Shown here: positions 32,433 through 46,089 of the stretch, in pieces
Numbering within the stretch: the first letter of the stretch is position 1
How the letters are laid out: the number at the start of each line of letters is the position of its first letter
NCBI RefSeq assembly: GCF_000143535.2
Contig: NC_037315.1
Location: forward strand, 1,736,001-1,800,000
Origin: Botrytis cinerea B05.10
Taxonomy: Eukaryota > Ascomycota > Leotiomycetes > Helotiales > Sclerotiniaceae
Reading direction: 5' to 3'
Length of the DNA: 64,000 bases
Notes under the pieces: generated by a model
The model's database searches: none
What the model was told of the DNA's origin: nothing
The model's input: only the letters and a program-made list of their open reading frames with translations
Made by a program: the position numbers and the translations under genes

Positions 32433-34765
32433 CTATTCGTCCTCCACCCTCTTTCCCTCCAACAACATCCTCACAACCTTTAAATATCCCTGCCTAATCG
32501 CCATCCCCAAAACCGTGTCCCCACGATCCCCAATCCTCATATTTACATCCGCGCCTCTGATCAGCATATCCCTAACCAACAAGCCATATCTATTTTTAAT
32601 CGCCACCATGAAACGCACTTCTCACCTCCTCATCCACAACATCCGACTACGCACGCTGCCATATCAATAACCTCGCACTCTGCATCTCTCTAAAACCCAA
32701 TCGCGAATATCAGCGGTTGGTGTATGAGTGTAGTCCCCATTTTCTTCGTCTCAGTGGTATTGATATCAGTATCCGCTTCCAATAATCGAACAATGATGGC
32801 GCCATCTTTCTTGCAAGCTGTATATAGCAAAGCCGCATTCAACATATTCTGTTACTTTCGGAGATCATCGAGTTTCACGACACAGATAATCGAGGATCAA
32901 AGTTTGAGCAAGTCGTCTATTGTAATTCTATCGCCATATTGAAAGACCGCCATTCATTAGCACTATGCGCAATATAACCGCCATGATCTAGTATTAGCCG
33001 AAACATCTCCGATTAATCGTGCACAGCAGTCCCGTGAAGTGCTCCTTCATCTTTCCCACATACATTCAGATCTTCCCTCTCACCTCACAGCAAGAATCGC
33101 GCTATCGCTATCGCTATCCTCAGCTCCGCGTTATTAATGCATTCTAATTTTGCAACATGACATCATCCTGACACCCTATTTTCACCGTTCGCATTCACAT
33201 CTACTTTTCCCTCCCGGCATAAAAGTTTCCCCATGAGAAAATTCCCATCCACATCCGCGCGAACCAGCGCACCTCCTCTTTTCCCTTTCCCCCCCCCCCC
33301 CCCCAATCTTTTCTAACACACCTTTCCCCATTGCAATCTCCAACCGCGTCTCATGACTCACATCTAACCCCAGCCATCACATCCGAGTCCCGACTTCCCA
33401 AAACCTCTTCCATAATAGCTAGCTACATTATCCATCTGACTGCACACTCTCGCTGCGTTTTGATACTCCACATAGTTCCATATACAGCCTGCTTTTTCCT
33501 CGCAAGACAATACCATCGCGAATAAATTCCGATTGTGGCTTCGTGCGGCTCAGTAAAGTGCATTATTGCACGATTCCGCACGACGGGGGTCCGCGTCTTC
33601 AGCTAGTGGGAAATGAACGGTGTTTTTTTAGAGATAGTGAAACGCAGCGATGGAGGACGGTCATTGATCACAGATGAGAGGGTTAACATACACACCTTAG
33701 TTTGTTGCATCTGTGACTACAGAGGAATATTCGCTATGTCCAGCCTGGATAAGCAGGTTCTTTATCTGAGTTTGCTCGGATACTGTGAGATAGCGCGGAA
33801 GATTGAGAGTGGTTCCAGACAGACCAATTCCGACGAGCAGGATATGAGGATAACCCCTCCGTAGCCATAGCGTGGTAGTAATTTTATAACATCCTCGTGA
33901 TGATGGCAAGAGTAATACTTATAGAGAGCTAAAGCCCTGAATGCCACAGATTCTCCAGGTAGTCATTCACAAACTCACGTTTTTTCCGTCTCGGATTCAT
34001 TCATTGATTGATCTCTTGATACTCAAATGCATTGGCTCCAACCCAAGAGATACACCATGAATTAACGAGGCATCGAGCCAAAATACCATTTGAGATTGTC
34101 CGAGAGAATGCGCTTGGTGGCAATACTTCAACACTAGCTGTGTCCTCCCACACCCTTCACTCAACCAACAAGAACAATACTTGGAATCTGAGTCTGAGAT
34201 CTAGTAAACTTACAGAAATAGTCATCAACAGGTTTGATCAAATCCGAACAATGTATAAACAACAGCACACGCTTCTCTCGTACATTGAAGAAATAATCTT
34301 CACTCACCAACGGTACAGTCGCAGAAACGTAACCACACGATGTACAATCAACACGGAAACATACGTTTGTAAATTCCTTCCAATGTCCCAAATTGTCTCC
34401 TCAAATTTCAGTGCCACCATGACCTTCCTCTTCACTTTGAACGAATCACTCGGTGCCGGAGATATATTCTTAATAATTTCCCCGATCCAATTAGTCTGCG
34501 TCATGCTTATGGCGACTACACCACGGAGAATGTATTTCCAAATTCAAAATGAGATATAATTTGTTAATTTGAGAATCCGCGTTCATGCGTCCTAGAGAGG
34601 ATACTAGAAGAGGAAGTTGGACAGATCCAGCTTGCTCCGATTGGGAACTTAGGAGGGATGGCTAGTGTTAAGATCATCGAGAGGTGCGGCAATTTTGATA
34701 TCAAATTCGTTGAATTGGATTATAGATGATGCTAGGCCGATGGCTGTGAGAGGATCCAATTCTGG
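32433..34765 (-). pseudogene. Decayed STAND/ankyrin-repeat (NLR-like) gene
   Basis: Read on the minus strand, the left boundary of a typical fungal STAND protein is visible near 34765-34690: LDPLTAIGLASSIIQF then EFDIKIAAPLDDL. A helical segment follows at 34504-34370 (ALKFEETIWDIGRNLQTY). Ankyrin-like pieces then lie in different frames: about 33368-33310 (VSHETRLEIAMGKGVLEKI), 33258-33170 (MGKLLCREGKVDVNANGEN), 33075-32940 (GKDEGALHGTAVHD, stop, SEMFRLILDHGG), 32850-32740 (LLYTACKKDGAIIVRLLEAD) and 32618-32433 (MLIRGADVNMRIGDRG..VVRMLLEG). Stops, frame changes and a 16-C run at 33289-33304 break it. No NACHT P-loop was recognised between. These families sense non-self in fungi. This copy is clearly non-functional. 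Confidence 0.7.
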
Positions 34766-35245
34766 GAGCTGTGATTTTATGTTTGATCTAGTCTATCGAT
34801 TGCGAAGTCTGAGAGTTCATCGTCTGGCTGGCTGTATGAGCTCTCCGAATTACGAAAACTAATTGAGTGGTGCAGCCGGGTTTTCATGCAGCTGTCGTTA
34901 AGACAACAGTTTACCATAGTTAGAAAATACAATCCCACAACAATTTTGCATCTAAGAAGGAAAATATGAGATATCTAAATTGCTTCCTTGAGACTCAAAT
35001 AGCCAGAGACAAGACATTTGTATAAAAGTTACACTCCGAAGCGCACCCAACTGCGACATGCGACTTTCGTCTAATCGTCATGCAGACGGACGTGTACCCG
35101 ATAGTTTAGACAGTAGTTGGAGGAGAAGAGTTATTCGATTGCTGAAATATTTTCAACTATTGATTTTATCTTGCCCAAGAACAATGAACTTGCCTGTAGA
35201 CCCAAAGGAAGCATCCTGAAAGAATAAACACATGGGGAGGGTTCG

Positions 35246-35270
35246 TATCAGACTGCAGTCTGAACAATTG
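35246..35270. repeat. Copy of the dispersed palindromic repeat (TCAGACTGCAGTCTGA)
   Basis: A perfect 16-bp palindrome at 35248-35263 is followed by ACAATTG. It aligns with the left end of the element at 28967-28998 (AACTGCAGTCTAACAATG) with a one-base gap. Confidence 0.45.
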
Positions 35271-36779
35271 AAAGTACTGCGATTATCAACCAACGTATGG
35301 TTTTCATGTCATCACATAGAAATAAAAAAAATACGATATCTCGATTGAGAATATCAATACTTCGACATACCTTGAGCGACATTAAAAGCATAGATTAGCG
35401 CAATGTGTTCTTAATTGATTGACACTATGAGGGGCCATCTGATGAAGATTGCCCCTCGGTGAGTTTTGACAGAAAAATAGAGACACATATAACATCGAGA
35501 AAGGAAATGAAAAAGAAACCCACGAAAGCTCTCATGTGAATCATTAGCACGAAAAAAGGGATTCGTTGAGGCAGCCTACCCTAACTACCTACTTGTAGCT
35601 CGAGTAAAAGTATTCGCAGATTCCCGTAACAGCACAACCCAATTAATCGCGACGTTGACTACAATAAATAAACTCCAAAGTCACTTAGCCAACGATGGAG
35701 CCCATGCGACCAAAGCGGTAATACTGGTAACAATATTTTTCCAAGGAGAAACTTCGTTCGGAGAAGTGTACTGTCACAAAAGCCGAACAATTATCCCCAC
35801 ACGCAGAATATAGCACAAATACTACAGAACTGACTTACATGTTTGCGGAGAAGAGTATCAGTAATCCCCGAATTACCATCTCCTATCTTAACAAAAGCCA
35901 AGCGTTACAAGACCGTATGCAAGATGCGATATACCCAGCCCGATTTGCTTGTTGAATGCGTCTTTACTTCCCTAGCACCCTAGGCATTAAGCCGACATGT
36001 TGTAAACATGTCATCCATGGATTCCAAACGGTGGTAAAGTACCTGGAAATGAAGCTGACAAACTGTGAACCTGTCGGTTCTATAATACCGATTCTCATTA
36101 TGCATGCTGACAGCAACTGAAACATAACACTTGTATGCTTACAGTGTACGCTATAAATTACATCGAACGAAGCAGAGCTATCTTGCTATCCAATCATCTT
36201 CTTGGTATAGTGAAGTGGCCAGATCAGACACCGACAACATATATACTGAGAAACAGATAATTCCAACAACTGTCTCACGGTAGGTAGGATCGGACATGAT
36301 AGACCCGAGTCATCAGCACTTTATGACTCGGCTTCGGCCTCTTCTGCCAAATTCCCCGCAGTGTATTAGCGGCGCATTATAAGAACTGGTCCCTTGATAA
36401 GGCTGGACCTTGCATCTCATCTCGTCTCCATTCAGAAATCTACAGAGTACGATATATGTACCTGGTATGAGATTTCATCGGAATTAAAACAGCACCCCCT
36501 CCCCCCTCCCCCCTCCCCAACTTTGGGGGCTAAAAATGCACAAAGTGTTTTTCGGGAACACTACTCCCCGATAACGTAAACACAAAAATTGGTTGCATCT
36601 AATGCATACCTGATCCGCTCCAGGGATTATCAAGCGCGAAAAAACTGCACTGTATAAATTAGACGGTAATCTTAGGATAGCGTGAGCTTGTAAGATTCAA
36701 GAAACTGGTGTGGTATGTTAGGATGACTCGTACGGCGGGTGCCATGCATATTGAAGTGTCCATACCTTGTCATTCAGCC

Positions 36780-36828
36780 CCTCTCATCCCATCCATCCCA
36801 TTCATCCCATTCATCCCATTCATCCCAA
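36780..36828 (+). repeat. Microsatellite-like CCCATTCAT repeat
   Basis: Four to five 9-bp units (CATCCCATC/CATCCCATT) in tandem in non-coding DNA. Confidence 0.7.
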
Positions 36829-38824
36829 GCTCAAACGGCGTGGGAATAAAAAACCCTCCGAGCGGTACATTTCTCGGATTCCAGTCTCCGTACTCGGGCC
36901 CGACGCGGAGGCTTTTGGGATTCGTCCGTTTGTTAATTGTTATGATGATCTAATTCGTCGCACACATAATACTCCGTGCTGTGTAATCTATCCTCAAACG
37001 GGCATACACCACGTTTAATACGTGCGTACGAGTGAATATACGAATACGTTGTTCATTGGCGCAGTAGATGCAAAACCTAAATAGATGATCGTAAACCGTA
37101 ATTCCATCCATTAACAGCGACTCTGTAAAATCATCTGATAGCAGCCACGTTTTGCTTTCTCCAATGTCCACATCACTATGTTGTATCCGTGGATGTGAAG
37201 AAATGTGCGGTGGATGTATCTAGTTTACAAGTTCTAATTCATCGCTCAGTCAATACTCACGTAATGTATGTCAATAACTCACTCATCCACCATCCACCAT
37301 TCACCAGCCAGCATCCCATCCACCCACCACTCAATTCGGGAACGTCAAATAGCATATCCGACCGGTAATTCGGCACTTCCTTCTTGGTACTTCGCGATGT
37401 GTCGAATCTTCGATTGGCGTTGACACTATCTATATGCCCATGTATGGAATTTTGTACAGAGCAGGCAAAGTAAATGCCGCATTTGACCAGGGGGTGGAGG
37501 GAGGAATGTGTTTGAACTTTGATGGTTGATGTAATCGTGGTTCGTGGTTTGTGGTTCGTAGCTTGTAAATTGCATGTAAATTGCGATATAAAAGATCGTA
37601 CATATCATATGATGCCTTGAATTTTACCCAGGTCAGTGGGAATGGAAAGGGATAGAACGGATATAGCGGGGCGGAGGTCCTCGGTTGATACAAACTTTTT
37701 CCCGATTACTCATTATGAGTCGCTCAGTAGGGAGGTAGTGAACGGACGAGGAGAAAGTCACTTCAATCCGAACCCTCTCTAGCAAGCCACCTACACAATA
37801 TTTCACAATCAACAGAACTTGTAATTCCGGACTTCTATCAACGCGAGCGCGAGCACTAAAATTTATGCAAAAAGAAACAATAACAAGACGACCGAAAGGC
37901 TTACTCAACTCACCCCTCGCTGGACATTTGGAAATCACACCCTGGTATATGCCGGACATGCATAAACTCCGCCCCGTCGGGCTCTGATTGGTATCCTGCA
38001 ACGTCCTAAATAGACCAAATCAGAAAGTTAAACAAGTTGATCGACTTAATAATCAACGTGTGATTTACCTGTGCAAACAAACTTTCATCGTGCATCTACG
38101 AAATACCGTCTATTCCCTCTTTCGAGGTAGGAGTTGAGGAGCTTTTATCCTTACAATTAGCTACTCCTTTCTGTAAACAGTGAACTAGGTCCTTCGATCT
38201 TTGAGATAGGCATTGGTATCGATATCGATATCCTGGGATATAGTAAAGACCCGACTGACTGAACGCAGCCCCGCTTTGTTTCCCCGAATTCTGTGTTGGA
38301 GAGGCCAACAACTCACATCACGTTTTTGGACTTTAAGACATTACCATCAAGAGATAGAGAGGATGAAGGATCATCTATTAGATAGACGCCGAGTTAAGTT
38401 TCTCCCGACTCTAAGAAAGAGCATTGAAATTGTTGCTCCCAGGACCTAAAAGAGTCCTGGCTGACTATTCTTCTTCGGTGAAACATAAGAGAACTACACT
38501 AATCTATTTGATTAAGTATCCAAGTCCACATGGTCGCTTTATTGCAACTCTAAAATGTACATGTCGTCTATCATTGCCAAGTCAACCCTGAATTCCACAT
38601 ATTCAACCCATGAATAACGCCCTGGTATATATATCCCTGTTCCTATAACTCCTGAATCAATGAATCGTGACCTTGTTAAACCTTCTCCCTCGGATCATAG
38701 TAAAGTGAGAATGAAACCGTTCCCATTGTGAATACAGTAGATACTGGTGATTACCAGGAAACCCCCCCAAAACAATTACATTGTAAATTGCAAACCGTTC
38801 TGCCTTGAAAAGAGGCGTATCGTT

Positions 38825-40328
38825 TTAGTAATTTGACAAATCCTGTCGGTAAGATTCATCTACAGACGAAAAATCCCCTACTGGTTCATCGAAGCCCGAG
38901 CCAAAGATGAGATCGTTCGACGTCAAATAAGATGCTTCGTCGAAAGAGTTGCTGGTAGCTTGGGTATTGAATAATAACATGTCGGGGTCGTAGAATTGTG
39001 GGTTTGAAAAGTCGTCCAAAGCCGGACTAGGGGAGAGACATGGATCCTTTTGTAAGTGAGAAAGATATGGTGATGAAGATGACGAAGCGTGATACTGATT
39101 AGAATGTTCCGAATATGATAATGGTGTGCTTGCCTGGTAAACAGGTGAGAACGTTGAGTTGGTAGACTGTAATGGCGAGTTTGTGTGATGTGTAGTTGAG
39201 AACGATGATACTGTAGACGAGGCAGACAACGCTGGCTGTTCTTGAGAATTATAAGGCTGTGGTTGTATCTTTAATCCAGGTGCTCGACGGAAATCCACAG
39301 CCGCGGTGTTTCGGTTGCTGAATGATTCCCTCGCCGGAAAGTTTGGTGAATTACTCATCATGTTTCCTACAAGCACGTTGACGTTTGAAAATTGGCTCGC
39401 ATTTGCTGACTTAATCGTGGGTCCATGTGACATTCTAGAGGTGTCTAATTTTTGATCTTGGATTATTGCTTGCTGGTGGGGCTGAGTAGAAGGCTCATCC
39501 AAACTACGATGCGCTGTCTCGGGTAATGGAGCAAATGGGTCGGACTGATAAAGCGGTAGTGAAGGTAGCCATTTGGAGAATGTTGTTGGAGTTTCTGGGG
39601 AAGTTTCTTCTTCGATAGATTCTGGTGAAGCTGCTTCTTCGCTAGACCTAGCGGCTTCAGTTTGGATTCCCTGCTCAAGTTGCGACCTTTCTTCTGCTAA
39701 TGATTCTGCTGATAATCGAGCCAGGAGAGCTGGAGCGTCCTCAATGAAGTTTTCTGGAAGTCCTGGTGCATTGCGTATACATCCAAGTGCCTGAGCTATA
39801 TCATGTATGACAACAGGTCCTTTCCCTCCATCCTTCATCCTGGGCTCTGCAAAAGTCCATTCCTCTCTATTCTTTACCATGCGCCAGAGCTTGTCGGTAA
39901 CAAGTATCATGGCTTGGTTACTATGTTCTAGGCACTCAGTGTATCTGAGTTCACATGTCAGATGCCGTTTTGCACGACTGTAGAAATTTACTCACCCTGG
40001 AGGATACTTTTTGATTTCCGTGTGCTTTCCATTGCCTGACTCGCATATCACATTGGCATCGACACACGCATTGCAAGCAATATCACGTTCAATATCGCAC
40101 TGTCGTATGATTAGAACTTGAAAGCCAGATCTCGTCATACGATGATGTACATACTTTTATCTTTTTATTGCGACAACGCTCACAAGCTCTCGTGGCTCGT
40201 TTATGTCGTTTGCCAGCTTCATTGGGAGATGTGGGAACTAATTGCCCAGTTGACTTACTGTCTCTCTTGCGCTTTCGTGCCACATGTTTTGAGCCTTTCG
40301 GGTGATTTGTTTCGTCGGTATTAGTCAT
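38825..40328 (-). pseudogene. Zn2Cys6 transcription factor gene with apparent +1 frameshift in the zinc cluster
   Basis: Exon 1 (40328-40155) encodes a basic start and RATRACERCRNKKIK. Exon 2 (40100-39996) opens with CDIERDI in the same frame. The conserved remainder, ACNACVDANVICESGNGKH then TEIKKYPPG, is readable only one base later. The shift lies at the AAA run 40079-40081 (+ strand). Exon 3 (about 39944-38825) is in phase with this second frame and continues YTECLEHSNQAMILV, then a Ser/Thr/Gln/Pro-rich 360-residue tail ending DLSNY. The two frames together would give one ordinary zinc-cluster regulator, so a single-base insertion or assembly error is likely. An alternative in-frame reading (CLQCVCRCQC) needs a weak GAG acceptor and loses the conserved linker. 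Confidence 0.65.
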
Positions 40329-43300
40329 CTTGGAATTGGAGTTCCAAGTTGAGTGATCATCAATAAGAGTTTTGGAGTGATAGAAATGTTTCCAGAAGAA
40401 AAGCTGTGGAAACCTTTTATGAGCGTATAGAAACTAACGAGATGCTACTGAGTACTAGGTAAGGTTGAAGTTAAAGATTTGTAAGGTTGAGTAGACATGC
40501 AGTGGTGGGAATATGCGTAATAGTAATAAACTATGTATCACTTGGAAAGGTCGACCGTTAATTATATGAAAATAATTAAAAATGGGAACCCCAAGTGCTA
40601 GGCGCCTTTTGATATCTAATAGTCTAATGGCGGACCTGGAAGGAAACCTTATACCCGTCGACCGAAACGGCGGGTGATATTTTTTTTGATTATGTGAGGT
40701 GGTCCGGTGGAAAAGAAGCTGCGTCCCCTTGTTGATAAAGTCCTAGACTCTTGGATCCTAGTCCCTCGGATTGAATCCTTAAGTCCGCGCAGTAAAATAA
40801 AGTCAAAAAGAGTAATCATGCATGGGTTCTCCCAAGCTCCCACACTCCGTAGAGTAGACTCGACATTGGCATCGAATGGATTGCGGGATATGGACTTTTC
40901 GTGTATTCAGGTTCGACGATGGGGACGGATGGGGTGACTGGGGTTCGTGTTGGAGGTAACTCGGTATCAATGTAAACAAATGTATGGAAACAGAAAAGAA
41001 GGGCATCTTTCGCTTCTCGCATTACCCTCACATGTTGGAATGAAGGGGTGCGAAAAAGGCTCAGAATCGTCAAACAAGAACAGGGCGTCTGCTGTACCAC
41101 TTTGAACGACGAGAGCGGATGGATTAAGACTAATAGGGCATGTTTTCAACGAGAGCATACACGTCGTCCACGGGCCGTCCATCGTAATTTTACATACATC
41201 ATCATCATCACGGATTTTAGTTGGGCATAGATAGATTTATGAAGGAGACTAAAGGGAAACTTAAAACCCTAAATGGTGACTACATGTCACCGAAGCCAGA
41301 GCTGGCTCTTGAGGGTTAGACTGGCCAAAAGAAATGGAGTACTGCCGCTTTAACATACTCCTCGGAGCGTATGAGATTCCAGAAGGAGAATCTATACGTA
41401 CTCTGGACACGGCGATGACACTATGATCTCGTAAGCATCGAATCTGGGATTTATTGCATCCCACCTCAAGCCGACCTCAGATCCACCATCACCCGTGAAT
41501 ACTTTAAATATCCGGAAGTAGGCGCCTAGGTATAGGTATAGTATCAAGTTGACACTGAAAGATCCAAGAGCTCCAAAAGCTTCGAGAACTCAATTCCATC
41601 TCCCTTACATCAAGCATTGACCATGACATGACGGTCGATGATGACAAAACATCTACGGCGTGCAGTGACTTGATAGATAATCAACCGGTGGGTAATCAAG
41701 TTCAAGCTGCATGATCACGGTGGAATATATCCTTATATCCTAACATCCGGCTCAATAAAAAAAATTAAGGTATTTTTTATGCAATTTTCTCTTCGGACCA
41801 CGCATAAATGTCATTCCTACAGGGCTGACACATCTTAGTGTCCAAACCACGGTGAATCACGCAGAGTACTGTGGAGCTGCACCTCAAGAATTTTCATGGA
41901 AAATCAAAAAAGTCCGTAATAACCGGCTCACATTCCGACCAAGTCTCCGTTCAAATGGACAGAGAGAGCTAAATCTAATGAGCATCATGAGATCGTGAGA
42001 GATTGTCTATCAATCTACCGACTACAGTGTTCCTACCGAGTCGACAGTCTCGACAAACAGAACACCGAGAGACTCAATCCGTTCCGTTCAACGGTATCTG
42101 TTTTCGCCCATCAACATGAGAACGCTCCCACGGTTTATATGTGCACCAGCCCACACAAAATCCATCCATATCGTCATCACTGTCACTGTCACTATCACGA
42201 TCACGATCGCTAGCAAGAAGAACAACTTAGTTGGGACTAGTTAGCTAGATTTTTCTAGAAGTCATCCGTAATTGTTGATACAGACTAATCGTGTTTTTCG
42301 GTGCTAGATCACATTGCCCTTTTACTATTTGTTCAATTCCACACATAATTTCGATTTTCATGTGTTATATCGTTCCCAATCATGATTTTTCATCATCGGA
42401 TCAGACTGGTGATGTCCATACCTAGCATATTAACTAACTTTCACGGAATCGTTCTCGACAAATCCAAAAACGTGATCGGATTTTCCAGTTCACCGTTTCC
42501 CCGCCCCAGAAATCGAAGATCAAAGGCGTGCTAGTATAATAATATATACTCTTTTGAATCTAATAGCTAATCCATCAACAGAAACTTTTCTGTGACAGTC
42601 AAAATGCATCAAGCAAAATCCTGGCATTAGACAGTGCATGCGATTGAAAGACCCCCACCAAGCACAAAATTGATCGGATGCCGTTCTCTTCCACATGGCA
42701 ATTCGATGAAATTCTCCATCGGAACAAATCGCGCAAATCGTTGACGAAGATGCGGTGATGTCCTCTTTTAGCAATTCGTCTCGTTCTGGAAAAAGAACCG
42801 TCGGAAGTGAACAATTCCCGTCTACCGACATGATATCCACTAGCACTGTCGAATAAGGTTAATAATCGATGGAAAGGAGGAGGCTTAGGTACTTTCACAT
42901 CGATCTATACGAACCGAACGGATTCCTCTTCAACTTTCACTGAAGATCAATCCTTTTCTGTATTGTACGCTTCCCCGCACGGCGATATGCTCATATTGAA
43001 AGCGTCGTGCCGCTTCGAAGGAAGATCGTTATCTTAAGAGGTTGTCACTGAAACTTAACCAAGTTCCAAGAGGGCTTTCAATTCATTGGCACATCTATTT
43101 AAACTTCAAACGAAAAACGCAATTTTACATACATTGTAAGACTCCCACAACTTGATAGCAGCCAGTCTCGCTGTACGTTGTAAAGCAGCCTCGTGCCCAG
43201 TGGCTCGTCCAGCTCATCCTCTTACTGGAACCCTTGGCATTGAAAACAAAGACATCGCATACCGTATTTCGCGTATTTCGCATTTCGCATACCGTATCCG

Positions 43301-45756
43301 AGTTCACTTCACAAGCATGCATCGCCTCAACGGGTACGTGTCTCGAATTTGTATCAAGGAATGCCAAGCGCCGAGTGAACTTGGGAAAAGCATGGCCACG
43401 ATACCATATTCAGCTCAGAAATTAACCCCCTATTGATCTCCCAACAGCCAAGACCACCAAGACACGAACCAGCTAATCATTTGCCATTACTTTCGCCTCA
43501 AAGCGGAGAACTGCTTAACATATCACGTGATGTATCATCAATGCCCCCGCTAATAACTTCACTTTCCATATACTACCGTTTGTAGGTGATATGTCTCGTG
43601 CAACCCTTGTGTATTATTGCTCGCGTCTGTGCCAATACTGGCTGTGGATGACAGCACTTTGAACTAGAGGATCGACCAGTATCTTTTATGGTATCTAAAA
43701 ATACAAGGCTAAGAAACATCGACAGTGTTAAACAATTATTGCATTTGATGTACATTGACATTGCAAGACACAAGTGGTGGGTTGAAGTCAGAATGTTAAG
43801 GTGAGGTTCATCTATGTTCATACAAGTTTTGTTATTACTACATACTTCATGAGATCGAAGAGGCAGATGTGTCGTTTGTTCATCAGGCAGTCATCACAAC
43901 TACATAGTGTAGTAATGGTGAGTGTCGGGGTTTAGCCTAATTTGGTTCCATGAGTCTGCTAGGCTTGCTGTCAGTATCCTCCTATCTCTTGTCTATACAT
44001 TTTCTTCGGTACTTGAAAAGTCAAAGGTTTTTGTGGGCCACTCAGTGCCTGTAAATGTTGGAGCTATGTAAAAGATCGGATACGTCAAATCAACCTCGGA
44101 AATCTGGAAGATCTTCCGTTATTATACTTTCGTCCTAACGACTTTCATTCATACCATTGAGATTCAAACTTCTCGCGTCCACCAGTTCGAAGAACGTTTG
44201 ATTAGCCTAAGTGGGTTCTGTCTCACCGGAAACACGTTAGGGCTAGTCGAGACGTTGATCCCTCGACTCTGATCCCCATCTGGAGATACGGTAGCCATTT
44301 TCCACAGGAAGTATACCGAGGTCTCCACAAACATCTCATAAAAACCATTCCAGCCATATTTTCGATGTTGCAAGTGATCCTTGTGGCCCCAAAGCTCTCG
44401 ACCCAGGACTGAAAGAGACATGATATTACTACAATCTCAAAGCACATGATAGCTACCCAATTCGCGGGCTTTTGTGATTGGGGAAGTCTGGAGAGAAGAT
44501 GGAAATTTCAATGTAAAACATGGGTAATCCAAGAAATTCCATGCTTGACGACTTGCAACAAAAATTGTGTCTCGGAGTGGTTTAATTTGATTGGATCTTT
44601 TTCATATGACTTTGAAACTATGAGTATGGGAAAGTATCAAAAAACATAGGACATATTTATTGATGTGCAAAAGGATATTTGTTGCTTGGCTTTAGTTTGA
44701 ATTCTTTCCGTGGCGATCTGACATTGCCTCACAGTTAGAAGAGGGCGATAGGTTTTGGGTCGATTTCGACAACATAGTATTGTAGAATTCTGAAGGCCGG
44801 CGGGTCTGAACGATTCCACGTGTGCTAAGAATTTGCATCCGTTCTACGTAGGGCTGGCTAGTTGGGCACGGAACTACGTTGATGTCTTAACTACTGTTGT
44901 ACTTGAGACAGTCTCTCAATTCTCGGACAATTTTTTTTTAGCTTGGTTTGCGTCGTCTTTGCTACTCTCCTCGCCTTTTCTTTTCCTATTTTCGGTATAT
45001 ATACGAGATATTTCTAAGCAGCCTTCTAATAGTGTATATTGCAATGCTCCAAAGTTTGTAAAGTATAACAGGAGTAGTATTAGGACAAGAAAAGGGTTAA
45101 GCACAGTGCCTCTGAATCAAACGGGAGGGAGTTTATAAAGATGACATATTATTGAGTACATCAAGTATTCATATCGAATCATCGGTGTGGCAATCCGTTA
45201 TACCTCCTTTATGGGATCGTCATAGGCGATCCTGAATCAAGGGGACAAGAGAAAAGGATGCATGGTTACATTGTTTAGTGACGCTAATTCTGCCTCTCCA
45301 TTCCGATGAGAATTTGTTATTTCGCTCCGAGAAGAACTTCCTATCTAATGTTATGTTTCCAATCAAAGGTTGTTTCTTACCGTGTTGTAGAACAGTCTTA
45401 TATTACCTAAAAGTTGTTTAGGTGATAGGAGTGCTTCATTGCGGTTATCGTGTGTGAGTGTGTTGCCTTTAATTTCACTGTTATGAGGTATCACGAGAAC
45501 AAAATAATCACAAATTGGAAAAGCAGATATTCCACGATAGATGCACTGACAGTATATTCCGGGTTCTAAAGATTTTAAATCACATGGTACAATGTTTTCG
45601 GAATACTTTGAGTTGTATTCTAAAATAAAGCATAGGAAAAAATACCAAAACGCCGAAACTCCCAGTTCTCAGCCAGCGCTCTTTCCCCTGACTCTCAACT
45701 ATTCTAATCTCAACTTATTAGGCTCCATCTTGGCTCTTGCTAGGCGTGCACGTTTA

Positions 45757-46089
45757 TTACTTGATATGACATTCGTTGTCGGTATGGGGACTCTTTTTGA
45801 GGGGAATATAATTCTTAGGTCGAGCTTTTTGGGGTGGAACAATATTCTGAGGTGCAGATTTTGCCTTGCTAGACCCTGTCTCTAGTTTCGATCTGTCTCC
45901 TGATCCGCCTCTTCGCTTGTTGTTACGATCACTATCCGGCGAAGAAGACCGGCTAGATGAAATCGATTCCTCTCCTCCCGAGCTCGATGGATTTGGGTCG
46001 AAGGTAATGCCATCTATAGATGACTTAGTCGTCTTTTTCTTCTTGCTCTTATCTTTTCCATGGAGGATTATTGCTGGGCACCTTTTCAA
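45757..46089 (-). CDS. Possible exon, hypothetical Ser/Lys-rich protein
   Basis: A stop-free frame of about 110 codons lacks an ATG at its 5' end. It reads like a low-complexity eukaryotic linker: HGKDKSKKKKTTKSSIDGI, SSSGGEESISSSRSSSPDSD, then a basic Gln/Pro part (QNIVPPQKARPKNYIPLKK). A second frame just upstream (SYCNYLEELEKVPSNNPPW) is also protein-like but ends in TAA. It may be part of an unrecognised spliced gene or an old element. No family was recognised. Confidence 0.3.
   Translation of the reverse strand: MKRCPAIILHGKDKSKKKKTTKSSIDGITFDPNPSSSGGEESISSSRSSSPDSDRNNKRRGGSGDRSKLETGSSKAKSAPQNIVPPQKARPKNYIPLKKSPHTDNECHIK

Larger units (their letters stand above)
34766..38824. other. Gene-poor interval with simple repeats
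   Basis: No gene could be supported over about 4 kb. Notable pieces are a 16-bp perfect palindrome at 35248-35263, a C-rich CCCCCTC tract at about 36493-36520 and CCCATTCAT repeats at about 36780-36826. Frames on both strands are short and composition-driven. Confidence 0.45.

Noticed and set aside
34032..34559. 175-codon + strand frame
   Set aside because: It lies opposite the STAND-like pseudogene and has no domain or conserved composition.
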